Positions 1 to 6,339 of a stretch of 49,573 bases of DNA are shown in pieces; within the stretch, counting starts at the first letter, position 1; every line of letters begins with the position of its first letter. The stretch is from Comamonadaceae bacterium (lineage in GTDB: Bacteria > Pseudomonadota > Gammaproteobacteria > Burkholderiales > Burkholderiaceae_C): assembly GCA_947452785.1 (NCBI GenBank), contig CANGDZ010000019.1, positions 1-49,573 on the forward strand, written 5' to 3'. Below the pieces are notes generated by a model, which was not told where the DNA came from, ran no database searches, and saw only the letters and a program-made list of their open reading frames with translations. A program made the position numbers and the translations under genes.

Positions 1-1
1 C

Positions 2-355
2 GACACATTGGGACTCGAAGCCGCCTACCTGGCCACCGGCCAGGCTCGGCGCGCTGAAGACATTCGCCAGGCGATGGCCAATTGGCGCCAATTCCGCCCG
101 CGCCCCTACGACTCCAGCAAAGGTATACAGCTCGGCGCGCTGGTCTGCCTAGTCGATTCCGCCGACAAGCAGCAACTGCTCTTTCTCGGTCCGGATGGGG
201 GCAGCATGAAGTTGGTCAGTGGCGCACAGCTCATTCAGGTCATCAGCAGCGAAGCCCCTTTGGGTAGGGCCATGCTGGGTAAATACGAGGGTGATGAGGT
301 GTGGATACAGGTCGCTCCAATCCGACAGCAATTTGAAGTGCTGCGGGTTAATTAA
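2..355 (+). CDS. GreA/GreB-family transcription elongation factor, C-terminal part (partial)
   Basis: The reading frame is open from the window edge, so the true start lies to the left. About 118 residues are visible. The C-terminal half (VCLVDSADKQQLLFLGPDGG, then LGRAMLGKYEGDEV) resembles the FKBP-like C-terminal domain of GreA/GreB and Rnk-type proteins, which bind RNA polymerase at its secondary channel. The segment before it (EAAYLATGQARRAEDI) would lie at the end of the N-terminal coiled coil. A GreB-like or nucleoside-diphosphate-kinase-regulator-like paralogue is possible. Whether the acidic coiled-coil tip needed for transcript cleavage is present cannot be seen. It borders mobile DNA, so it is probably the last core gene before the accessory block. 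Confidence 0.7.
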   Translation, partial: DTLGLEAAYLATGQARRAEDIRQAMANWRQFRPRPYDSSKGIQLGALVCLVDSADKQQLLFLGPDGGSMKLVSGAQLIQVISSEAPLGRAMLGKYEGDEVWIQVAPIRQQFEVLRVN

Positions 356-396
356 TCAGCAAGCAAGGCCAAGTCGAATTGGCTGAGGTCATCAGC

Positions 397-717
397 TGTG
401 CCTGCAAGCTAGACACTGTTTCTGCCGACCACGATTTGACCAACTGGGGGTGCGGCGCAATTCTTGGACTACTTGGAGGTAGTTCATGTACTCTTACGAA
501 GACCGCATTCGAGCAGTCAAACTCTATATTAAGCTCGGGAAACGCATTGGAGCCACCCTTCGGCAGTTGGGTTATCCGACAAAGAATGCGCTCAAGGGCT
601 GGCATCGGGAATTCGAACAGCGCCAGGATTTGCCCGCTGCCTCTGTGCGCTCATGGCAGAAGTACTCTGACGAACAGAAACGGATTTCGGTCGAGCATTT
701 CCTCAATCATGATCACT
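397..717 (+). mobile_element. Remnant of the 5' end of an IS3-family element
   Basis: A left-end-like sequence beginning TGTGCCTGCAAG at about 397 precedes the start of an orfA-like transposase gene. Transposase similarity stops near 717 and there is no orfB, DDE domain or right end in the window. The left boundary is judged by eye from the TG terminus and the usual short distance to orfA. The right break falls just before a 110-bp sequence repeated at 3781-3889. Confidence 0.45.
486..717 (+). pseudogene. IS3-family transposase orfA, truncated
   Basis: The first ~77 residues (MYSYEDRIRAVKLYIKLGKR, then RQLGYPTKNALKGWHREFEQ and YSDEQKRISVEHFLNH) match the N-terminal helix-turn-helix protein of IS3-family elements, which binds the element ends. 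A strong ribosome site (GGAGG, 474-478) lies upstream. Similarity ends at about 717. The frame stays open to 935 but the remaining residues are composition-driven and overlap the repeat at 730-839, so the longer frame is not the original protein. Without orfB the product cannot transpose the element. Confidence 0.75.
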
Positions 718-729
718 TCAAAAAAGGAC

Positions 730-839
730 GAAGGGCTGCTATGGGTAGGCTACAGACTGCAGCATCCAGTCGACTCTGTTCGGCCAAGCGGACGATGCGG
801 TTGTGGCATCAACCCGTGCCTCAGGCCCTAAGCGGTCTT
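730..839. repeat. Diverged direct repeat, copy A (110 bp)
   Basis: Aligns with 3781-3889 on the same strand with one single-base gap and about 80% identity by eye. The best-conserved part is CGATGCGGTTGTGGCATCA followed by a shared CAGGCCCTAAGC. It is non-coding in any frame I can support. Together the copies bracket the IS at 950-2353 and the Xre/RES toxin-antitoxin pair. Confidence 0.75.
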
Positions 840-934
840 TCGGGCTGCGCCATTGCAAGTCAGGTATGCAGCGATTGCCGCCCTTCACAGCTGATCAGCG
901 AGCCGAAATTTTCAACGACGTTCCGCACTGAATA

Positions 935-949
935 AGGACTGAATAAGGA
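935..949. repeat. 15-bp target-site duplication, left copy
   Basis: AGGACTGAATAAGGA lies directly against the left end of the IS and is repeated exactly at 2354-2368 against the right end. This is the signature of transposition. Confidence 0.9.
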
Positions 950-1011
950 TGTCGGGAGTAAATAGGTTGTCCGGTTATTAGCAAGTAATCTGTCCGGTTT
1001 GTGGAGGAGCG

Positions 1012-2211
1012 ATGCAACATGCCCCCATAAGCCGGGCCCGCTACGTGCAGGAGAACCGGAAGATGAGATTTCAAGAAGCCTACGATGGCTGGAGCGAGGG
1101 TCGTTTGACCCAGGCTGAGGCAGCCCTTTTACTGGGCCAGTGCGAGCGCAGCTTTCGCCGCCATATTGAACGTTTCGAGGCTGATGGACTGGAGGGGCTG
1201 TTGGACAAGCGGCTGAGCCAAATATCCAAACGCCGTGCCAGTGGGGTCGAGGTCGATCACGTTGTGCAGTTTTACAAGAGCAGCTTTGCGGGCTGGAACG
1301 TGGCGCACTTTCACAGCAAGTACAAGGCCGAGCTTTCTGGGGCGCGCAGCTACAGCTGGCTCAAGAGCGTGCTGCAGGGCGCTGGCGTGGTCAAGGCTTG
1401 CAAAGTCAGGGGCAAACACCGCATCAAACGCGAACGCATGCCGCTGGCGGGCATGATGATTCACCAAGACGCCAGCACCCACCGCTGGGTGCCCAACGCC
1501 GTGTGGGATCTGGTCGTCACGATGGACGACGCCACCAGCGAGCACACCAGCATGTTCTTTTGTGCCCAGGAGGGCACGGCATCGAGCTTTCATGGTCTTG
1601 GCCAGACCATTGCTCGCTACGGCCTGTTTGCGTCTTTGTACTCGGATCGGGGTAGCCACTACTTCACCACGCCAGAGGCGGGCGGCAAGGTCGACAAAGT
1701 GAATTTGACCGAGGTAGGTCGTGCTCTGAGTCAGTTGGGCATTGACCACATCGCGGCCTACTCGCCCGAGGCTCGTGGTAGCAGTGAGCGAGCGTTCCAG
1801 ACGCATCAGGGCCGATTACCCCAGGAGCTCGCTCGCGCAGGGATCACCGACATGAGCAGCGCCAACCAGTACCTGGACCAGGTCTACAGGGTCGCCCACA
1901 ACCGGGAGTTCGCCGTTGCCAGCGCATTAGAGGGCACGGCATATGTGCCGTTTATCAGCGGGAACTTACCCGACATCCTGTGCGAGCAGCATGATCGCAA
2001 GGTCGATAACGACAACTGCGTGAGCTTTGAAGGCATGAGCTTGCAGATTCCGGCCGACGAGTTTCGCTATCACTATGTTCGCACCAAGGTCAGAGTTCAC
2101 CGGTATGTCGATGGCACGCTGGCTTTGTTTCACGGGCCGCGAAAATTGGTCAGCTTCAGTGCCACTGGCGTGTTAAGGGCAGAAAGCGAGGTACTCAGGC
2201 TGGCCGCGTGA
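1012..2211 (+). CDS. ISNCY/IS1202-type DDE transposase
   Basis: The 399-residue protein fills most of the IS. An N-terminal helix-turn-helix region (about residues 20-65, AEAALLLGQCERSFRRHIER) would bind the ends. A retroviral-integrase-like core follows, with candidate catalytic residues in MIHQDAS (D), LYSDRGSHY (D) and GSSERAFQTHQ (E). The C-terminal part (about 330-399) has a beta-rich tail. Length and motif spacing fit ISNCY transposases related to IS1202. GGAGGAGC, 5-10 bases before the ATG, supports the start. Neither truncation nor frameshift is visible. An IS481-like relative is the alternative, but those are usually shorter and have shorter target duplications. Confidence 0.88.
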   Translation: MQHAPISRARYVQENRKMRFQEAYDGWSEGRLTQAEAALLLGQCERSFRRHIERFEADGLEGLLDKRLSQISKRRASGVEVDHVVQFYKSSFAGWNVAHFHSKYKAELSGARSYSWLKSVLQGAGVVKACKVRGKHRIKRERMPLAGMMIHQDASTHRWVPNAVWDLVVTMDDATSEHTSMFFCAQEGTASSFHGLGQTIARYGLFASLYSDRGSHYFTTPEAGGKVDKVNLTEVGRALSQLGIDHIAAYSPEARGSSERAFQTHQGRLPQELARAGITDMSSANQYLDQVYRVAHNREFAVASALEGTAYVPFISGNLPDILCEQHDRKVDNDNCVSFEGMSLQIPADEFRYHYVRTKVRVHRYVDGTLALFHGPRKLVSFSATGVLRAESEVLRLAA

Positions 2212-2233
2212 GGGCCGTCAAAGCAAAACGCGA

Positions 2234-2284
2234 GATGGCTGTAAAGCCGCTTCGGGCTACGCCCTTCGCAGCTTTACAGCCATC
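2234..2284 (+). terminator. Long stem-loop downstream of the transposase
   Basis: Perfect 14-bp arms (GATGGCTGTAAAGC at 2234-2247 and its complement at 2271-2284) enclose a 23-nt loop that can form a small inner GGGC/GCCC stem. It begins 22 bp after the transposase stop. There is no clear T-run, so a terminator, an mRNA-stabilising structure or a barrier to read-through into the element are all possible. Confidence 0.5.
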
Positions 2285-2353
2285 ACAATTGAATCAACAA
2301 TAAGCGGACAATCTACTTGCTACCAAACCGGACAGTTCTATTTACTGCCGACA

Positions 2354-2368
2354 AGGACTGAATAAGGA
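2354..2368. repeat. 15-bp target-site duplication, right copy
   Basis: Exact repeat of 935-949 directly after the right inverted repeat of the IS. It ends immediately before the predicted -35 element of the next operon. Confidence 0.9.
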
Positions 2369-2396
2369 TTGCAAAAAATCAGATTTTCGTTAAAAT
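2369..2396 (+). promoter_or_regulatory. Predicted promoter with palindromic operator for the Xre/RES operon
   Basis: TTGCAA (2369-2374) and TAAAAT (2391-2396) are spaced by 16 bp. The spacer contains the perfect palindrome AAAATC-A-GATTTT (2375-2387), which overlaps the polymerase footprint and is well placed for autorepression by the antitoxin or antitoxin-toxin complex. The region is clearly more AT-rich than its surroundings. Assignment is by eye. Confidence 0.5.
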
Positions 2397-2442
2397 ATTA
2401 GACGTTCATTAAAAATAATTTCCTGAGAAATTGGAGGGTGTC

Positions 2443-2817
2443 ATGTTGGTAAGCGCTGTTGAGGCCCCTGATAAGTCCCTCGTCCTGGGCAAAGCAACGA
2501 TCCGTGCAGCCCATGAGTTGAACCTTTCAAATGCCGCATTGGCACGTGTGATTGGTTTGAGTGAACCGACTATCAGCCGGATTGCCTCCGGTTCCCGAGG
2601 AATCGACCCTTCCTCGAAGGAAGGCCAACTTGCGTTGCTGCTGGTACGCGTTTTCCGCTCGCTTGATCCCTTAGTTGGCACCGAAGCACAAAAAAGGCAT
2701 GATTGGCTCCGCAGCCCAAACAAGGCGCTCAATGGGACGCCGGCCTTGTTGATCGAAACACCGTATGGTCTTGTGACAACGCTGTCATATCTGGACGGCA
2801 TGCGGGCCGCTGCTTAA
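2443..2817 (+). CDS. Type II antitoxin, Xre/MbcA/ParS family
   Basis: A 124-residue protein. The N-terminal half has a helix-turn-helix (ALARVIGLSEPTISRIASGS) for DNA binding. The C-terminal half (RVFRSLDPLVGTEAQKRHDW, then LNGTPALLIETPYGLVTTLS) is the MbcA/ParS/Xre toxin-binding domain that covers the RES toxin active site. The ATG at 2443 is chosen because GGAGGG (2433-2438) sits just upstream; an in-frame TTG at 2431 would overlap that ribosome site. Its stop overlaps the toxin ATG by one base, so translation is coupled. The partner, domain order and promoter palindrome all support a self-regulated toxin-antitoxin operon. Confidence 0.9.
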   Translation: MLVSAVEAPDKSLVLGKATIRAAHELNLSNAALARVIGLSEPTISRIASGSRGIDPSSKEGQLALLLVRVFRSLDPLVGTEAQKRHDWLRSPNKALNGTPALLIETPYGLVTTLSYLDGMRAAA

Positions 2818-3518
2818 TGTCAGAGTCCTCGTGGAATCCAGTCTGGATACAGGAACATGTCGTAACTTTTGCCACGCGTTCGTTTCGTATGGTCGAAACG
2901 CAGCACTTCGCCGCCACCATGCGCCTTGTAGATTCTGCGGACGAACAGGATTTGCTTGAGCAAATGCTAGATGGCAATAAGCCTCCTCTACCTGCCCAGG
3001 CTCTTGGGGTTCACTACTTGCTGGCGGTCCCGTTTCGCTATCTGCCTCACACAGGTTCCAGATTTCGAGGGGTGAACACACCAGGTATTTGGTACGGTGC
3101 CGACGATCGCTTTTGTGCTTGTGCAGAAATTGCATATTGGCGACAGCGTTTTTTGCTAGATAGTGTTGGCCTTGTGAGGCAGCAACTCTCAACGGAGCAC
3201 TCAATGTACGAAGCCGTCGTGAATGGAAGAGCCATTGACTTGCAGTCTTCGCCATGGAATCAGGCGCAACTTCACTGGCAGCACCTCAGTGATTACACCG
3301 AAACGCAAAAGCTCGGCCAGTTGGTTCGAGATTCAGGCAATGTGGCCTGGATTCGGTACGGTTCGGTTCGGGCACCTGGGCATACGTGCGCCGCTGTATT
3401 CGATCCGATTGCCTTGAGCATGCACTCTGCTGACTTGCAATTTGAACAATGGCATTGCCACACCACGTGCGATAAAGTCATTTTTTCAAATGGTCGCGAG
3501 AGATTTGACTTTTCGTAG
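2817..3518 (+). CDS. RES-domain toxin
   Basis: A 233-residue partner of the upstream antitoxin, starting at the ATG that shares a base with the antitoxin stop. The RES fold is seen in GSRFRGVNTPGIWYGADD (Arg), CACAEIAYWR (Glu) and later segments including AAVFDPIALS; the family is named for Arg-Glu-Ser residues. Characterised RES toxins use NAD+, either degrading it (MbcT type) or ADP-ribosylating a target (ParT type). Which chemistry applies here cannot be read from sequence. The protein is somewhat longer than the smallest RES toxins because of an N-terminal ~70-residue segment. No frameshift is seen. Confidence 0.85.
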   Translation: MSESSWNPVWIQEHVVTFATRSFRMVETQHFAATMRLVDSADEQDLLEQMLDGNKPPLPAQALGVHYLLAVPFRYLPHTGSRFRGVNTPGIWYGADDRFCACAEIAYWRQRFLLDSVGLVRQQLSTEHSMYEAVVNGRAIDLQSSPWNQAQLHWQHLSDYTETQKLGQLVRDSGNVAWIRYGSVRAPGHTCAAVFDPIALSMHSADLQFEQWHCHTTCDKVIFSNGRERFDFS

Positions 3519-3689
3519 CGCTTGCAAACCGCCAATGCCATTGCGGGGGGGGGGCTCCCAAGTTGCCGCCTTTTGGGTGGTGGCCCGTATCTATATAGCT
3601 CCGATGTCGCGATTATGCTGGAAGCATGCCTAGCGCACTAGCAGGCCAATGGACAACAACGGCCAGGAACCTACGTTCAGCGGTGGAGC

Positions 3690-3715
3690 CTGATGGGCTC
3701 AAAAAGGCCCATCAG
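3690..3715 (+). terminator. Possible terminator after the RES toxin
   Basis: Nine-base perfect arms (CTGATGGGC and GCCCATCAG) with an 8-nt A-rich loop, followed by AGTCTTTT. It lies about 170 bp after the toxin stop. The T-run is short and offset, so termination is plausible but not strong. Confidence 0.4.
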
Positions 3716-3780
3716 AGTCTTTTGCTGTCGAAGCTCCAAAGACTCCTAACGCGACAAACCGCTCAGTCAACCAATAGGTC

Positions 3781-3889
3781 GAAGGGCTGCAATGGGTCGG
3801 GTGGAGACAGTAGCGTCCGGTCGACTCAGTTAGGCCAGCGAACGATGCGGTTGTGGCATCACCCCGTGCTTCAGGCCCTAAGCTGTCTT
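3781..3889. repeat. Diverged direct repeat, copy B (109 bp)
   Basis: Matches 730-839 in the same orientation with a single-base gap. The conserved core is ACGATGCGGTTGTGGCATCA. It marks the far side of the IS plus Xre/RES segment. Confidence 0.75.
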
Positions 3890-4018
3890 AATAAGTTCTA
3901 TTTGAATTCTCGAAAAAAGCGGAAGGTGGTCAACAATTTTGAAAGGTGACATCTGAGTCACGTAGCCCCCAAGTAATGCAGCCCCTATCGGTTCAGTTCA
4001 CCCCGAAAAATTGCATCT

Positions 4019-4537
4019 TCAGTGGCGTTTAGCACCCACCACGACTTTAAGGTCCTTCATCAAGACGAACAGGTGAAACGGATCAGACGGGCTGGGTTCA
4101 AACTCCCAATTCAGATACCACTGCCTGGCAGGCTCATCCTTGGCATGGACAAGGAGTGCACGAATGCCGGCAATGTCCGCAGCCTGAGCGGTGCGAAGCA
4201 ATGCATCCTTGAGCAGCGCTTTGCCAAGTCCTGCGCCTTGGTATTGAAGGTCTACGGCAAGCCTGGCCAAAATCATCACAGGCACTGGGTGTTGTGCAAT
4301 GCCTTTCGTCACACGCAGGGCCGCCTTTGAAAACTCAACGCTGCCCACGGCCAAGCTGTAGAAACCCGCAACCGAGCCTGAATTACAACTCACATAAGTC
4401 TGCGCACTGTTGAACTTTTGGTTGACGATCGCAAAGCGCTGCAAAAACTGGTTCAGTTCGCTCTGACCACAATCAAAGGACTCAACAGTGTCCGAACCGA
4501 CCAGTTTGCGAACTGGCTCGTATGCATGCGAACTCAA
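4019..4537 (-). CDS. GNAT-family acetyltransferase toxin (TacT/AtaT-like)
   Basis: A 172-residue single-domain GNAT protein. The acetyl-CoA loop is seen in LARLAVDLQYQGAGLGKALL, with DALLRTAQ and VHAKDEPARQWYLNWEFEP after it, and the N-terminus (VESFDCGQSELNQFLQRFA) is typical of toxins that acetylate aminoacyl-tRNA and block translation. The start is a TTG whose bases overlap the antitoxin stop (TTGA), and no in-frame ATG lies nearby, so weak coupled translation is likely. Gene order, antitoxin first, is standard for DUF1778/GNAT pairs. Which tRNA it targets cannot be inferred. Confidence 0.88.
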   Translation of the reverse strand: MSSHAYEPVRKLVGSDTVESFDCGQSELNQFLQRFAIVNQKFNSAQTYVSCNSGSVAGFYSLAVGSVEFSKAALRVTKGIAQHPVPVMILARLAVDLQYQGAGLGKALLKDALLRTAQAADIAGIRALLVHAKDEPARQWYLNWEFEPSPSDPFHLFVLMKDLKVVVGAKRH

Positions 4538-4812
4538 CCAAGCAGCCCAGGTTCAGACAAAAGCTTCTTGAGCTTTGACCTGGAGATCACAGGTTGGTCC
4601 AATGCAGTCTGAAACGCCAGCCACTTCTCATCACTCAGTTCAAATCGGTTGCGGTCAGCCAGGGTTTGATTGGCCGCGATGATGCCCGCGTCAAGCAAAA
4701 ATTCACTCACATTTTTATGCGCCACGCGCGCCGCCTCTTGAAGCAATTGCTTAACGGGTGTACTGGCCCTAACATCAATGCGTTCAGACTTGGAATTAAT
4801 GACTGCGGTCAT
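4534..4812 (-). CDS. DUF1778 antitoxin (TacA-like)
   Basis: A 92-residue protein. The N-terminal SERIDVRASTPVKQLLQEAA is a ribbon-helix-helix DNA-binding domain and SEFLLDAGIIAAN continues it. The C-terminal tail (FELSDEKWLAFQTALDQPV) is the segment that wraps the GNAT toxin in characterised TacA-type antitoxins. Its stop overlaps the toxin start by four bases. The promoter upstream carries direct repeats suited to cooperative binding by a ribbon-helix-helix repressor. Confidence 0.9.
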   Translation of the reverse strand: MTAVINSKSERIDVRASTPVKQLLQEAARVAHKNVSEFLLDAGIIAANQTLADRNRFELSDEKWLAFQTALDQPVISRSKLKKLLSEPGLLG

Positions 4813-4838
4813 GGGGATTCTTTTTGAATAGTTTCTGC

Positions 4839-4867
4839 ATTGTATCGTCCGGACAACGTCCTGACAA
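4839..4867 (-). promoter_or_regulatory. Predicted promoter of the DUF1778/GNAT operon
   Basis: On the reverse strand TTGTCA (4862-4867) and TACAAT (4839-4844) are separated by 17 bp. The spacer includes the 8-bp palindrome GTCCGGAC (4847-4854), and GTCCGGACAA and GTCCTGACAA form an imperfect direct repeat across it. These are likely operator sites. Confidence 0.55.
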
Positions 4868-4894
4868 GTATTTTGACGACAGTATTTTGACGAC
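4867..4894. repeat. Perfect 14-bp tandem repeat at the TA promoter
   Basis: AGTATTTTGACGAC occurs twice without interruption (4867-4880, 4881-4894), directly upstream of and touching the -35 box of the antitoxin promoter. A regulatory role for the antitoxin is inferred from position. Confidence 0.75.
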
Positions 4895-5264
4895 TACTCA
4901 CTGAATGGCAAAATTACACGAGTTTTCGCCATTTCGCTGCCGCAGCCAGGTTCGCTGCGGGAGTGACCGCTTCGGAGAAAACTTTTGCCAGCTGAAGCAG
5001 CAACCATATCCACATAAAATTAATCCAACTTGGGGCGAGCAAGTGTGCGGGGAATCGATCCCGCCACCATTTTGGGTAACAACCAAATATGGTCAGAAAA
5101 ATTCAGTCGAAAGCGCAGAACGGCAGTCAAAGGCTGGCAGCTGACACTGGGGCTGCGCGCCCCAGTGGTCGCACATGTTCGGAGCTGGACCTAGGGTGAT
5201 CAAGAACATTCTTTTAAGTTGTCACGATGCGGACTAGTTGGTCCCCATCGTTGACATACGCGAA
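4895..5264. other. Gene-free stretch of about 370 bp
   Basis: No convincing gene. Short frames at 4905-5144 (+) and 4914-5015 (-) lack ribosome sites. Short hairpins occur at 4903-4930, 4940-4960 and 5225-5250; the last (CGATG-C-GGAC with one mismatch) lies just past the end of the next reverse-strand gene but has no T-run. Confidence 0.5.
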
Positions 5265-6236
5265 TTAAGAATCCAAATGGATGTCCCGCGCCTTGGCCAG
5301 GGCGGTCCAGCGGGCGATGTCTTTTTTCATATAGGCGGCAAATTCGGCCGGTTTCATGGGCATCAACTCCACCGCTTCGGCGCTGAGTTTGTCTTTGAAA
5401 TCGGGCTGAGCCAGCACCGTGGCCATGGCGTCGTTGAGCGTCTTGACGATGGCCGCAGGCATATTGGCGGGGCCGACCACGCCGTACCACTGCTGGGCGT
5501 CAAAGCCTTTCAAACCGGCTTCTTCCAGCGTGGGAACGTCTTTGAGTTGTGGGTGGCGCTGGTTGCCGGTGACTGCCAACGCGCGGATACGACCGCCGCG
5601 AATGTGCGGTAAAGCGGCGGCGAGTCCAGGGAACATCAATTGCGTTTGACCGCCAATCAAATCGGTGATCGCCGGGGCAATGCCGCGGTAGGGGATATGC
5701 ACCAAAAAGCTGTTGGTTTGCAGCTTGAACAATTCGGCGGTGAGGTGCGTGAGCGAGCCTGCACCCGCCGACCCATAAGACAGCTTGCCCGGGTTTTGTT
5801 TCATATAGGCCAAAAAGGCTTGGATGTTTTGCGGTGGCAAGCTGGTGTTGATCACCAACACATTGGGTGTGGAGCCGATCATGCCAATGGGCGTGAAATC
5901 GGCCAGCGCATCGTAGGGCAGCTTGCGCGTGGCGGGCGCCGTGCCATGCGTGGCCACATAGCCTTGCATCAGGGTGTAGCCATCGGGCACAGAGCGGGCT
6001 GTGGTTTGGGCCGCAATCACACCGCCGCCGCCGCCCAGGTTGTCGACCACCATGGGTTGGCCGAGGACTCGGCCCAGGCGGTCACACAGGGCTCGACCCA
6101 CCATGTCGGAGCCGCCGCCGGCGGCTACGGGCACGATGTATTTGACGGGTTTATTAGGGTAAGTGCTTTGTGCCATGGCCCATTCGGGCAGGCCCAAGAG
6201 GGCAGGACTGGCTTGGAGCAGGGTGCGGCGTTTCAT
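5265..6236 (-). CDS. Bug-family (TctC) tripartite tricarboxylate transporter substrate-binding protein
   Basis: A 323-residue periplasmic binding protein with a signal peptide cut near AMA-Q (residue 22). Family hallmarks are YPNKPVKYIVPVAAGGGSDM, a VVDNLGGGGGVIAA segment, PDGYTL and the C-terminal MPMKPAEFAAYMKKD. Bug proteins capture carboxylates, amino acids or aromatic acids for TctAB-type permeases. No tctA or tctB is nearby, as is common for the expanded Bug family of Burkholderiales. The ligand cannot be predicted. It is divergent from dcd across about 100 bp. Confidence 0.92.
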   Translation of the reverse strand: MKRRTLLQASPALLGLPEWAMAQSTYPNKPVKYIVPVAAGGGSDMVGRALCDRLGRVLGQPMVVDNLGGGGGVIAAQTTARSVPDGYTLMQGYVATHGTAPATRKLPYDALADFTPIGMIGSTPNVLVINTSLPPQNIQAFLAYMKQNPGKLSYGSAGAGSLTHLTAELFKLQTNSFLVHIPYRGIAPAITDLIGGQTQLMFPGLAAALPHIRGGRIRALAVTGNQRHPQLKDVPTLEEAGLKGFDAQQWYGVVGPANMPAAIVKTLNDAMATVLAQPDFKDKLSAEAVELMPMKPAEFAAYMKKDIARWTALAKARDIHLDS

Positions 6237-6285
6237 GTGAGGTTTCCAGGGACTTCAGGGCGTGATGGCCCGATTCAACGTGGGC

Positions 6286-6300
6286 TTGAAAGCACTTCAA
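6286..6300. promoter_or_regulatory. Inverted repeat between divergent tctC-like gene and dcd
   Basis: TTGAA-AGCAC-TTCAA is a perfect interrupted palindrome in the divergent intergenic region. It could be an operator for either gene; no clear -35/-10 pair could be fixed around it. Confidence 0.25.
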
Positions 6301-6339
6301 ACCCTACAATCGAGATATTCACACAGAAAGTACAGTCCC

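Larger units (their letters stand above)
950..2353 (+). mobile_element. Complete insertion sequence, ISNCY/IS1202-type, 1404 bp
   Basis: The ends are inverted: the left begins TGTCGGGAGTAAATAG and the right, read inward, begins TGTCGGCAGTAAATAG. Similarity continues about 50 bp inward and includes two TGTCCGG boxes per end separated by TAGCAAGTA, probably transposase binding sites. A perfect 15-bp duplication flanks the element. It carries one transposase gene and a subterminal stem-loop. In the family literature the IS1202 group has unusually long target duplications, with one subgroup around 15-17 bp, which fits. Intact ends, duplication and reading frame suggest recent insertion and probable competence. 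Confidence 0.9.
3519..4018. other. Gene-free stretch of about 500 bp
   Basis: I see no supportable gene here. It contains a G10 homopolymer (3545-3554), a hairpin at 3690-3715 and repeat copy B at 3781-3889. Small open frames exist but lack ribosome sites and recognisable similarity. Confidence 0.6.

Noticed and set aside
379..831. 150-residue forward frame overlapping the IS3 remnant
   Set aside because: It is out of frame with the recognisable transposase, crosses the repeat and has no family features.
2368..2395. A 28-bp dif-like arrangement (ATTGCAAAAAA, 6 bp, TTTCGTTAAAA) next to the IS
   Set aside because: It matches Xer half-site consensus at only about 8 of 11 positions per arm when degenerate positions are allowed, lies in AT-rich DNA and is better explained as a promoter with an operator. 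No second site was found beyond the TA module. It deserves a check only because IS1202-type elements may target Xer sites.
3743..3837. Integron attC-like site (TCCTAAC ... GTTAGGC)
   Set aside because: The outer boxes are nearly right, but the inner complementary boxes are missing, copy A lacks both and no integrase is present.
4867..4894. CRISPR array
   Set aside because: Two 14-bp units with no spacer are operator-like; no repeat-spacer pattern or cas genes occur in the window.
5041..5072. tRNA-3'-end-like sequence (CGGGGAATCGATCCCGCCACCA)
   Set aside because: The T-arm loop length is wrong, no acceptor or anticodon stem can be folded upstream, and the CCA lies too close to the stem.
4905..5144. 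79-residue forward frame and a 33-residue reverse frame (4914-5015)
   Set aside because: No ribosome site, no recognisable similarity and odd Cys/Gln-rich composition; chance frames are more likely.
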